From Chitinophaga parva (GTDB lineage Bacteria; Bacteroidota; Bacteroidia; Chitinophagales; Chitinophagaceae), in the NCBI RefSeq assembly GCF_003071345.1, contig NZ_QCYK01000002.1:1302001-1366000 (forward strand): a stretch of DNA of 64,000 nucleotides. Direction: 5' to 3'. Within the stretch, counting starts at the first letter, position 1, and every line of letters starts with the position of its first letter. Under the pieces are notes generated by a model that ran no database searches, was not told where the DNA came from, and saw only the letters and a list, made by a program, of their open reading frames with translations. Positions 8,851 to 17,549 of this stretch are shown here, one piece after another. Position numbers and translations under genes: made by a program.

Positions 8851-10128
8851 ATGTCAAATGCCGTAATTTCTCTCATCCTGGGTGGTGGAGCCGGTACCCG
8901 CCTGTTTCCCCTGACCCGCAGCCGCTCCAAGCCCGCTGTATCCGTGGCCGGTAAATATCGCCTGGTGGACATCCCTATCTCCAACTGCCTGAATGCCGAC
9001 ATGAACCGCATTTTTGTATTGACCCAATACAACTCTGCCTCACTCAACAAGCATATCAAGAACACTTACCACTTCAGCCACTTCAGTAAGGCATTTGTGG
9101 ATATCCTGGCGGCAGAACAGACACCAGACAACCCTACCTGGTACCAGGGTACCGCCGACGCCGTACGCCAGTGCCTGCACCATATTGAGAACTACGATTT
9201 TGAATACATCCTCATCCTCTCCGGTGACCAGCTGTACCAGATGGACTTCCGCGATATGCTGCAGCACCATATTGAAAGTGAAGCACAGATCTCTATTGCC
9301 ACCATCCCGGTAAATGCCAAGGATGCCAGCGATTTCGGGATCATGAAAACGGACGCCAATAACTATATCACCTCCTTCATTGAAAAGCCAAAGGGCGATG
9401 CCCGCAATGGCTGGGAGAGCGAAGTGAGCCCGGAAATGAAGGCAGAAGGCCGCGTGTACCTGGCTTCCATGGGTATTTACATCTTCAACCGCGATACCCT
9501 TTTTAATGAACTGATGACCCGGCAGGCCAATGCTACGGACTTTGGGAAAGAGATCATCCCGGATGCCATTTCCACACACAAAGTGGTAAGCTATCAATAC
9601 GAAGGCTACTGGACCGACATTGGTAACATTCCTGCTTTCTTTGAGGCCAACCTGGAGCTTACCGATGACGTGCCCCGCTTTAACCTGTTTGACGCTACCC
9701 ATACCATCTTTTCCCGTGCCCGCATGCTCCCCCCGGCCAAGATCAGCGGTACTACCCTGAATAAAACGGTGATCGCAGAAGGTTCCATCATTCTGGCAAA
9801 GAAATTGGAACGCTGCGTGGTGGGCATCCGTGCCCGCATAGGCAAGGATACGGAGATCTCCAACAGCTATATCATGGGGAATGATTTTTACCAGACGCTG
9901 GACGAGATCAACCGCTCCATTGCAGCCGGCAAGCCGCTGGTGGGTATTGGCGAACGTTGTGAGATCAATAATACCATCATCGACAAGAATTGCAGCATTG
10001 GCAACGATGTGAAGATCCTGGGCGGCCCCCACCTGGCCGATGGCGATTTTGAGAAATATACGATCAAGGAAGGCATCGTGGTGATCAAGAAAGGCGCCTT
10101 CCTGCCGGATGGCTTTGAACTAAAATAG
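8851..10128 (+). CDS. glgC: Glucose-1-phosphate adenylyltransferase
   Basis: 425 residues. The nucleotide-binding N-terminus GGGAGTRLFPLT, followed by RSKPAVSVAGKYRLVDIP, is the ADP-glucose pyrophosphorylase signature, and FIEKPK and GIYIFNRD are further conserved blocks. The C-terminus is a left-handed beta-helix with hexapeptide-like repeats (KISGTTLNKTVIAEGSIIL and on). It makes ADP-glucose and pyrophosphate from glucose-1-phosphate and ATP, the committed step of bacterial glycogen synthesis, usually under allosteric control by glycolytic intermediates. It sits 6 bp after glgA. A hairpin separates it from the downstream GH130 gene. Confidence 0.95.
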   Translation: MSNAVISLILGGGAGTRLFPLTRSRSKPAVSVAGKYRLVDIPISNCLNADMNRIFVLTQYNSASLNKHIKNTYHFSHFSKAFVDILAAEQTPDNPTWYQGTADAVRQCLHHIENYDFEYILILSGDQLYQMDFRDMLQHHIESEAQISIATIPVNAKDASDFGIMKTDANNYITSFIEKPKGDARNGWESEVSPEMKAEGRVYLASMGIYIFNRDTLFNELMTRQANATDFGKEIIPDAISTHKVVSYQYEGYWTDIGNIPAFFEANLELTDDVPRFNLFDATHTIFSRARMLPPAKISGTTLNKTVIAEGSIILAKKLERCVVGIRARIGKDTEISNSYIMGNDFYQTLDEINRSIAAGKPLVGIGERCEINNTIIDKNCSIGNDVKILGGPHLADGDFEKYTIKEGIVVIKKGAFLPDGFELK

Positions 10129-10140
10129 ACTTCCCGGAAA

Positions 10141-10169
10141 CAGGCCATGGAGCTATGTTCCATGGCCTG
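10141..10169 (+). terminator. Intercistronic hairpin between glgC and GH130
   Basis: A perfect 11-bp stem (CAGGCCATGGA at 10141-10151, TCCATGGCCTG at 10159-10169) with a 7-nt loop. Only a broken T-rich stretch (TTGCTTTGCT) follows, so it is as likely a partial terminator or mRNA-processing hairpin as a full stop. It also shows that the in-frame ATG at 10147 is not a start. Confidence 0.45.
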
Positions 10170-10194
10170 TTGCTTTGCTATAAAACCCGAAGTT

Positions 10195-11664
10195 ATGCGA
10201 TTGTCAATTGAGCGACACTCAAACCGGATATCACCAGACCTGAAACGCGTAGTAGCCCGTTTTTTCTTTAACGGCGAAGCCCGCGCAAAAGCCATCATCC
10301 AGCGGGTGGTGTCTATGTCGGAACAGGAAATAGACATTGTGATCACCCCCATCCTGCGCGAGTTTTCCAAACGCCACCGCAATATTACCCGTGTTTTTGA
10401 AAGACATGCAGACAAGCTGAAGGTGCTCTTCCATGCCCTGGAGATCAATTATGACACCATGGACCTGAAAAGGCGGCTGCTCATAGGCTCTTACTTCACC
10501 AATGAATATTCCATAGAATCTGCTGCTTTTTTTAACCCCTCCCTCATCGAAGACGTGGACCAGAGCGGCCTGGAAGAAGGGGAGAAGCGGGTGATCCTGA
10601 GTTTCCGCGCCGTGGGCGAAGGCCATATTTCTTCCATTGCCTTCCGCCGTGGCATTATCAACAAGAATAACCAGATAGACCTGGTGCCTGCCGGCAACTA
10701 CGTGGATGAAGCAGAAATTATCCGCAACGCGGAATACCAGAAAAGCAGTTTTTTCCAGAACGCCGTATCCATCAAACTACCGGACAGCGTGATGCAGGAA
10801 GTGCAGGACACCCTGGAAGAAAAATTTGATTACGTAGCATTAAAGCGGGCCATCCGCGACATGCAGCAGCGCTACCAGGAAGACCACTTGCTGAAGAAAT
10901 CCCTGGAACGCCTGCTCTGGCTGGCAGATGCGTACTATGAATTAAATTTCTCCCTCGATACCGATATTTCCGACCGCGTGATTTTCCCTTATTCCGAAGC
11001 AGAAAGCCGGGGGATAGAAGATGCGCGTTTTGTGAAGTACACCAGTGAAGACGGGGATGTAAAATATTACGCCACCTACACGGCGTTTGACGGCATCACC
11101 ATCCAGCCCAAGCTGATGATGACCCGCGATTTCTACAACTTCAAGATCATGCCGCTGTATGGAGAAGGCGCGCAGAACAAGAACCTGGCATTGTTTCCCC
11201 GCAAGATCAATGGCAAGTATGCAATGATCTCGCGTATAGATGGGTTCAATAATTACATCATGTACTCCGACCGTATTACAATCTGGGAAAACCCGCAGAT
11301 CCTGCAAACGCCGAAGCACCCGTGGGAGTTTGTGCAGATCGGGAATTGCGGCAGCCCCATTGAAACACCGGAAGGGTGGCTGATGATCACGCATGGCGTA
11401 GGGCCTATGCGGACCTACTGCATTGGCGCCAGTTTGCTGGACCTGGATGACCCGACCATTGAGATAGGGCGTTTACGGGAGCCGTTGCTGATCCCGAATA
11501 AGGATGAGCGGGAAGGGTATGTGCCGAACGTGCTGTATTCATGCGGAAGCATGGTGCACAATGATGAACTGATCATCCCTTATGGGTTGTCGGATTATGC
11601 GTCTTCGTTTGCTACGGTGAACCTGCAGAATTTACTGGAGAAGATTAAGGAGGACGGAGTGTGA
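10195..11664 (+). CDS. GH130-family glycoside phosphorylase/hydrolase
   Basis: 489 residues from the Met at 10195. The frame is open to 10147, but that stretch lies in a hairpin. The GH130 signatures are IEDARF (E275-D276) and the block GNCGSPIETPEGWLMITHGVGPMR; the C-terminus has VPNVLYSCGSMVHNDELIIPYG. GH130 enzymes are mostly inverting beta-mannoside phosphorylases, plus some hydrolases; an extended helical N-terminus like this one (about 200 residues) is seen in part of the family. The position after glgA-glgC suggests a role in glycan storage or turnover, which is inference. Substrate cannot be assigned. Confidence 0.85.
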   Translation: MRLSIERHSNRISPDLKRVVARFFFNGEARAKAIIQRVVSMSEQEIDIVITPILREFSKRHRNITRVFERHADKLKVLFHALEINYDTMDLKRRLLIGSYFTNEYSIESAAFFNPSLIEDVDQSGLEEGEKRVILSFRAVGEGHISSIAFRRGIINKNNQIDLVPAGNYVDEAEIIRNAEYQKSSFFQNAVSIKLPDSVMQEVQDTLEEKFDYVALKRAIRDMQQRYQEDHLLKKSLERLLWLADAYYELNFSLDTDISDRVIFPYSEAESRGIEDARFVKYTSEDGDVKYYATYTAFDGITIQPKLMMTRDFYNFKIMPLYGEGAQNKNLALFPRKINGKYAMISRIDGFNNYIMYSDRITIWENPQILQTPKHPWEFVQIGNCGSPIETPEGWLMITHGVGPMRTYCIGASLLDLDDPTIEIGRLREPLLIPNKDEREGYVPNVLYSCGSMVHNDELIIPYGLSDYASSFATVNLQNLLEKIKEDGV

Positions 11665-11690
11665 CTATGTCATCCCTTATCCGTTGATTG

Positions 11691-12605
11691 TTAGTTAAAC
11701 GACTGCCTGTATTCCAATGGCGAAAATTGCGTTTTGGTTTTGAAAAGTTTGCTGAAAGACTGCGGGTGCTCAAACCCCAGTTCGTAAGCAATTTCCGAAA
11801 CAGATAAATTGGTCGTAGATAATTTTTCTTTCGCTTTTTCTATGATTGCGCTCTGGATATATTGTTGTGTATTCAATCCTGTTAATGAACGCAGCATGTC
11901 GCTTAAATAGCGTTGTGACAGGTTTAACTGCGTGCTGACATATTTAACGGACGGCAAGCCATCTTTCAAACTGTTTTCTTTTTCAAAATAGTCGCTTAAG
12001 AGCTTGTCCAGGGAAGTTAAGATATCGTGGTTGACCGCCTTCCTTGTAATGAATTGTCTATCGTAAAAACGATTGCTGTAATTCAGCAGTAATTCTATTT
12101 GAGAAACCAAAACGTCCTGGCTGAATTTGTCGATATTGGTGTTCAATTCATTGGCTATTGAAGCAAATAAACCGGCTATAATTTCCTTTTCTTTTGCCGA
12201 TAAGAATAAGGCTTCTGAAACATTGTAGGAGAAAAATCCGTATTGATTTATTGTGTTCCCTAACGGGTAATTTCGTATAAAATCGGGATGAAAATACAAA
12301 ACAGCCCCTTCATAATTTTCTGTATCTTCTGGTGGAATGACGACTTGTTTAGGCTTCAAAAATGCTAGTCCGCCCTCTTCAAAATCGTAATATCCTTGTC
12401 CGTATTTTATTTGTCCTTTAAATGTGGGCTTAAAGGAAATTTTATAAAAATCAAGACTTATTTTTTCCCCTTTTGGAAACATCTCAATCGGAATATTGTT
12501 GTAATCGAGCAATGCAATCAACGGGTGCAATGGGGCAGGAAGCCCCAATATTCGCACCAGTTGAGATATACTTTGAATATGATGTATGTTAGATGGCCGT
12601 TGCAT
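11691..12605 (-). CDS. AraC-family transcriptional regulator
   Basis: 304 residues. The C-terminal 100 residues hold the AraC double helix-turn-helix: VSTQLNLSQRYLSDMLRSLTG is the first helix pair and LSVSEIAYELGFEHPQSFSKLFK the second, ending in SPLEYRQ. The N-terminal half is a cupin-like effector domain. It is the last gene of a minus-strand trio (aldo/keto reductase, SDR, regulator) with gaps of 16 and 20 bp, so it probably controls that operon. The three genes are visibly AT-richer than their neighbours, which suggests transfer. Confidence 0.88.
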   Translation of the reverse strand: MQRPSNIHHIQSISQLVRILGLPAPLHPLIALLDYNNIPIEMFPKGEKISLDFYKISFKPTFKGQIKYGQGYYDFEEGGLAFLKPKQVVIPPEDTENYEGAVLYFHPDFIRNYPLGNTINQYGFFSYNVSEALFLSAKEKEIIAGLFASIANELNTNIDKFSQDVLVSQIELLLNYSNRFYDRQFITRKAVNHDILTSLDKLLSDYFEKENSLKDGLPSVKYVSTQLNLSQRYLSDMLRSLTGLNTQQYIQSAIIEKAKEKLSTTNLSVSEIAYELGFEHPQSFSKLFKTKTQFSPLEYRQSFN

Positions 12606-12625
12606 TTTCCCGGTTACGGATTTAA

Positions 12626-13369
12626 TCAGTTTTGTTTTGACGGACGAATAACAATGTCGCCAATTTCAACATCCTGGGGCTGGCTTATTGCATAAATTAC
12701 GGCGTTGGCTATTGCAATGGGATCTATGGCAATTTGCTCCATACCTTGCTGAATGGCAGTTTTCATTTCCTTGTTCTTTATGTTGTTCGCAAAGTCCGTT
12801 TTTACAAACCCGGGCGAAATTCCTGTAATCCGTATGCTTCCGTCTGCCTCTTGCCGAAACGCTTCTGCAATAGTGCGAATGGCATTTTTGGTTCCTGCAT
12901 AAACGCCTTGCATTGGCACAATCTTTATGCCTGCGGTAGAGATGATATTGACAATATGACCCGATTGTTGTTGTTTGAAAACCGGGATTGCAGCCGCCAT
13001 TCCATACAAAACGCCTTTGAGGTTGATGTCGATCATTTCTTCCCAGCCGTCAATATCCAGTTCATCAATCCGGCTTAATTGACTGACACCTGCGTTGTTT
13101 ACAATGACATCTAATTTCCCGTATTGTTCAACGGCCGTATTTACCAGCCGGACTAAATCGGCCTTGTTCTTTACATCAATTGTGATAAAGGTGGCTTCGC
13201 CGCCTTTACTTTTGATCTCTTCAACCAGTTGTTGTAATTGTTCTGTTCGTCTTGCGCCCAGAACAACTTTTGCTCCGTTCTTTGCTAATGCAATGGCAAT
13301 TGCTTTTCCCATGCCACTGCTTGCGCCCGTAACGGCTACTACTTTTCCTGTAATATTTTGCATGCTCAC
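12626..13369 (-). CDS. Short-chain dehydrogenase/reductase (SDR)
   Basis: 247 residues, the standard classical SDR size. The cofactor motif TGASSGMG lies at 14-21, followed by GARR (Arg suggests NADP preference). NNAGVS, the catalytic Tyr157-x3-Lys161 (YAGTK) and the preceding IISTAG serine are all present, so the enzyme should be active. It oxidises or reduces an alcohol/carbonyl of unknown identity. It is the second gene of the AT-rich trio and sits 16 bp after the aldo/keto reductase. Such NADP-dependent pairs are common in carbonyl detoxification clusters, which is inference only. Confidence 0.88.
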   Translation of the reverse strand: MSMQNITGKVVAVTGASSGMGKAIAIALAKNGAKVVLGARRTEQLQQLVEEIKSKGGEATFITIDVKNKADLVRLVNTAVEQYGKLDVIVNNAGVSQLSRIDELDIDGWEEMIDINLKGVLYGMAAAIPVFKQQQSGHIVNIISTAGIKIVPMQGVYAGTKNAIRTIAEAFRQEADGSIRITGISPGFVKTDFANNIKNKEMKTAIQQGMEQIAIDPIAIANAVIYAISQPQDVEIGDIVIRPSKQN

Positions 13370-13385
13370 ACCTTGTTTTGCTTTA

Positions 13386-14402
<1,017 letters not shown>

Positions 14403-14605
14403 TCAAGTACAAAATTCTTAATTGCCGCCCGATGAAAAGTAGCCGAATTGGTATTTGTTGTAGTTGAACCGGTATGCAAAAAAGGGACACACCCCGAATG
14501 GGGATTATTGTCTTTGGCTGAAATGCCTGTAAATTGAGAACAGCTATAAGGATAAGGATTTTCTTCAGGAACTATAACATTATACCAGGCGTTTAAAGAA
14601 TGCCT

Positions 14606-15610
14606 TTACATTATCCGCCCATATACCTCCTCATACCCACTCACCATCCGCTCCACACTGAACCGCGCATAGGCGTGCTCGTTGCAATCGCTCCGCCGCA
14701 CTTCCTTCAATAACAACACCGCATCCTTAGCCCCCTGCAGGTCCTCCACAAGAAAGCCTGTCTTCCCATGCAGGATCAGCTCCGGCATAGCCCCCCGCTT
14801 ATATGCAATCACCGGCGTACCACACAACATGGCCTCCGCTACGCTCAGCCCAAACGGCTCCTCAAAATGAATGGGATGCAGCAACGCCTTTGCATTCCCT
14901 AATAACTCACTGCGCCGGGCCCCACCCACAGCCCCCAGGAAAACGATCTGTTCCCCATCAATGTAAGGTTTCAACTTTTCATTAAAATACGCTTCATCCT
15001 GCACAATGCCCGCAATCAGCAGCCGGTTCAAGGTTCCCAGCGCTATCTGTATCGCATCCAGCGTGCCCTTATCCGGGTGGATGCGGCCATAATACAGCAA
15101 ATAGTCCTGGGGCTCCGGGTTAAATTGAAAATCTTCTGTACGTACACCGTTATACACCGTGGCCGCATAGTGCAGCAACGGGCTACGGTCTGCATTGCTG
15201 ATGGAAACATAGTGGCAACGGTCATTATAGCGCTGGTACACCGGGATGATACGCTGTGAAGAAAACCCGTGAATGGTAGTGACCATCGGTGTATGGATCA
15301 GCCGCGAATAAGTAAGGGGCAAAAAATCAAAATGGTTATGCAATACCTCAAAACGTTCCGCCTGTTCCATAAAATGCCCGATATGCAGGCATTCCACCAC
15401 CTTGGCATCTGCCTGCGGATCTTCTGCATACCCCGCCGGCACTACGGCTTCCAGGTGCCCTGATGTGATTGAATCGCCGGTGGCGAATAGTGTAACATCA
15501 TGTCCCCGGGCTGTGAGGCCCTCCGCCAGGTTAGACGCCATCTGTTCCCAGGGGCCGTAATGCCGGGGCGGGGTGCGCCAGGCCACGGGTGCTAAAATTC
15601 CTATTTTCAT
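14606..15610 (-). CDS. Glycosyltransferase family 4
   Basis: 334 residues, GT-B fold. The N-terminus (ILAPVAWRTPPRHYGPWEQMASNLAEGLTARGHDV...) is the type seen in small GT4 proteins with a YGGWE-like loop. The C-terminal donor domain has YYGRIHPDKGTLDAI and the HPIHFEEPFGLSVAEAMLCGTPVIAYKRGAMPEL block with the EX7E pattern. It probably transfers a sugar from a nucleotide-sugar donor in the cytoplasm; acceptor and product are unknown. It is alone on its strand. Its stop codon is followed in the same frame by about 70 more open codons (see findings). Confidence 0.88.
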   Translation of the reverse strand: MKIGILAPVAWRTPPRHYGPWEQMASNLAEGLTARGHDVTLFATGDSITSGHLEAVVPAGYAEDPQADAKVVECLHIGHFMEQAERFEVLHNHFDFLPLTYSRLIHTPMVTTIHGFSSQRIIPVYQRYNDRCHYVSISNADRSPLLHYAATVYNGVRTEDFQFNPEPQDYLLYYGRIHPDKGTLDAIQIALGTLNRLLIAGIVQDEAYFNEKLKPYIDGEQIVFLGAVGGARRSELLGNAKALLHPIHFEEPFGLSVAEAMLCGTPVIAYKRGAMPELILHGKTGFLVEDLQGAKDAVLLLKEVRRSDCNEHAYARFSVERMVSGYEEVYGRIM

Positions 15611-15640
15611 GGGCTGTTATAATTTCCAGGTTCCGGGTTT

Positions 15641-15721
15641 CATAGCAAAACCTCCTCCAAAATGCCGTTAAAGGCGATGATCACCGGATAGGATCCATAG
15701 CAAAACATCCTCCAAAATGCC
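15641..15721 (+). repeat. 26-bp direct repeat, two copies
   Basis: CATAGCAAAAC(C/A)TCCTCC followed by AAAATGCC occurs at 15641-15666 and 15696-15721 with one mismatch and a 55-bp period, in the gap between the GT4 gene and bshC. Only two copies are present, so it is not a CRISPR. Confidence 0.7.
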
Positions 15722-15890
15722 CCGGATGTCGTCATTCCCCAAACACCATCCTGACTTTATCATGTAAAAGCATCCCTTACCCATTAACCACCAGCCATCC
15801 AGGAATGAACTATCAAAAAAGATATTCTCTCCCCGCCCGGGCTATTTTTCCCTACCTTCGCCCTTGATTTATTTTTCGTACGTAGGAATT

Positions 15891-17489
15891 ATGAGCTATT
15901 TCGTCCGGCATTTGCCTTACCAGCAGACGGGTTATTTTAGTCAGCTGGTCCTGGATTTCCTCGCTGCCCATCCACAGGTCAGCCCTTTCTATGCTTACGC
16001 TCCCTTGCAGGCCGATTTTGAAAAGGTGATCGCCGCGCGCAAACAGGTGCCGGTAGACCGCCCCGTGCTGGTGCAGGCCCTGCAGCAGCAATACGAAGGC
16101 CTCACCCTGCACGATGCCGTGCAGGCCAATATAGCCCACCTGCAATCACCCGGTACCTTTACGGTGTGCACCGCGCACCAGCCCAACCTCTTCACCGGCT
16201 ACCTGTACTTTGCCTACAAGATCCTCCAGGCCGTGAAACTGGCGCAGGATCTTAAACAACAGTACCCGCAATACAATTTTGTGCCTGTATACTACATGGG
16301 CAGTGAAGATGCCGACCTGGATGAACTGGGCAGCATTTACCTGGATGGTAAAACGCTTACCTGGAACACCCAGCAGCATGGGGCCGTGGGCCGCATGCAC
16401 ACGGAAGGGCTGGAGCCCATGCTGGAGCAGATTGCCAACAGTATTGGATTCCTGCCACACGGAGAAACCCTGCTGGCATTACTCGCCAACGCCTACCGGC
16501 CCGGGGCCAACATCCAGGAGGCTACCCTGTACCTGGTGAACGAGCTCTTTGGCCGCTACGGCCTGGTGGTACTGGTGCCAGACAGCCCTGCATTGAAACG
16601 CCTGTATATCCCGGTGATGAAGGAAGAGTTGCTGCAGCAAACGTCCTACAAGCTGGTGACCAAAACCATGGAGCAACTGGGCCAGCATTATAAAGTGCAG
16701 GCCAATCCCCGGGAGATCAACCTGTTTTACCTCCTTGACGATAAGCGGGAACGCATTGTAAAAGAAGGCAACCGCTGGTCTGTACTGAATACGGAATTTG
16801 ATTTTACAGAAGCCGAACTGCTGGCCGAACTGGAAGCGCATCCCGAACGCTTCAGTCCTAACGTGATCCTGCGCGGCATGTTCCAGGAAACCATTCTGCC
16901 CAACCTGGCCTTCATAGGCGGTGGGGGCGAAATTGCCTACTGGCTGGAATTAAAATCCTTGTTTGAGCATTATAAAGTGCCGTATCCTTTGTTGTTGCTG
17001 CGCAATTCTTTCCTGTGGGTGGATAACAACGCGCGTAAGCGGCTGGAAAAGCTGGAACTGCAAAGCACCGATCTTTTCCAGGATACACTGGAGCTGGTAG
17101 ATGCCTACGTGGAAAAACATACCAATGCCGGGTTGGTATTAAAAACAGAATACGATGCGATTGAAAAGCTGTTTGACGAACTGGCAGAAAAGGCCCGCGC
17201 CATTGATGTAACGCTGGTAGCCAGTGTAGCGGCGGAGTTTAAGAAAGCGGGCAAGTCCATCGGCAAGCTGGAACACAAATTCCTGAAGGCAGAAAAGAAG
17301 AAATTTGCATGGCAAACGGAAAGCATCCAAACGTTGAAGAGCAAGCTGTTTCCCGCAGGCAGTCTCCAGGAACGCAAGGAAAATTTAATTCCTTATTACG
17401 CGCAGTATGGACCGGCGTTTTTTGATGTGCTGCTGGAGCACATCATTCCCATCACCGACCAGTTTATTATAATAGAAGAAGAGGCGTAA
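15891..17489 (+). CDS. bshC: Bacillithiol biosynthesis cysteine-adding enzyme BshC
   Basis: 532 residues, the usual BshC length. The N-terminus (VRHLPYQQTGYFSQLVLDF), the CTAHQPNLFTGYLYFAYKILQAVKLA block with its HQP loop, the YMGSEDADLDELG segment and IAYWLELKSLFEHY are family hallmarks. A coiled-coil stretch lies toward the C-terminus. BshC adds cysteine to glucosaminyl-malate to finish bacillithiol, the low-molecular-weight thiol of Firmicutes and many Bacteroidota. The partner genes bshA/bshB are not next to it; the GT4 gene upstream lies on the other strand. The frame extends to 15864, but the Met at 15891 matches the family start. Confidence 0.93.
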   Translation: MSYFVRHLPYQQTGYFSQLVLDFLAAHPQVSPFYAYAPLQADFEKVIAARKQVPVDRPVLVQALQQQYEGLTLHDAVQANIAHLQSPGTFTVCTAHQPNLFTGYLYFAYKILQAVKLAQDLKQQYPQYNFVPVYYMGSEDADLDELGSIYLDGKTLTWNTQQHGAVGRMHTEGLEPMLEQIANSIGFLPHGETLLALLANAYRPGANIQEATLYLVNELFGRYGLVVLVPDSPALKRLYIPVMKEELLQQTSYKLVTKTMEQLGQHYKVQANPREINLFYLLDDKRERIVKEGNRWSVLNTEFDFTEAELLAELEAHPERFSPNVILRGMFQETILPNLAFIGGGGEIAYWLELKSLFEHYKVPYPLLLLRNSFLWVDNNARKRLEKLELQSTDLFQDTLELVDAYVEKHTNAGLVLKTEYDAIEKLFDELAEKARAIDVTLVASVAAEFKKAGKSIGKLEHKFLKAEKKKFAWQTESIQTLKSKLFPAGSLQERKENLIPYYAQYGPAFFDVLLEHIIPITDQFIIIEEEA

Positions 17490-17512
17490 AATCCTTTACA
17501 GATAAGTGTTTC

Positions 17513-17549
17513 AGGGCTGTGTCAACATGATGCGGCCCTTTTTATTATT
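17513..17549 (+). terminator. Probable terminator after bshC
   Basis: AGGGC (17513-17517) pairs with GCCCT (17535-17539), followed by TTTTTATTATT. The stem is short and the loop long, so this is tentative. It runs into the end of the convergent FUSC gene. Confidence 0.4.

Noticed and set aside
10147..10194. Upstream ATG for the GH130 gene
   Set aside because: It lies within a perfect 11-bp hairpin and the translation is not conserved-looking; the Met at 10195 is used.
15641..15721. Possible CRISPR from a spaced 26-bp repeat
   Set aside because: Only two copies, no cas genes, and the repeats are not palindromic.
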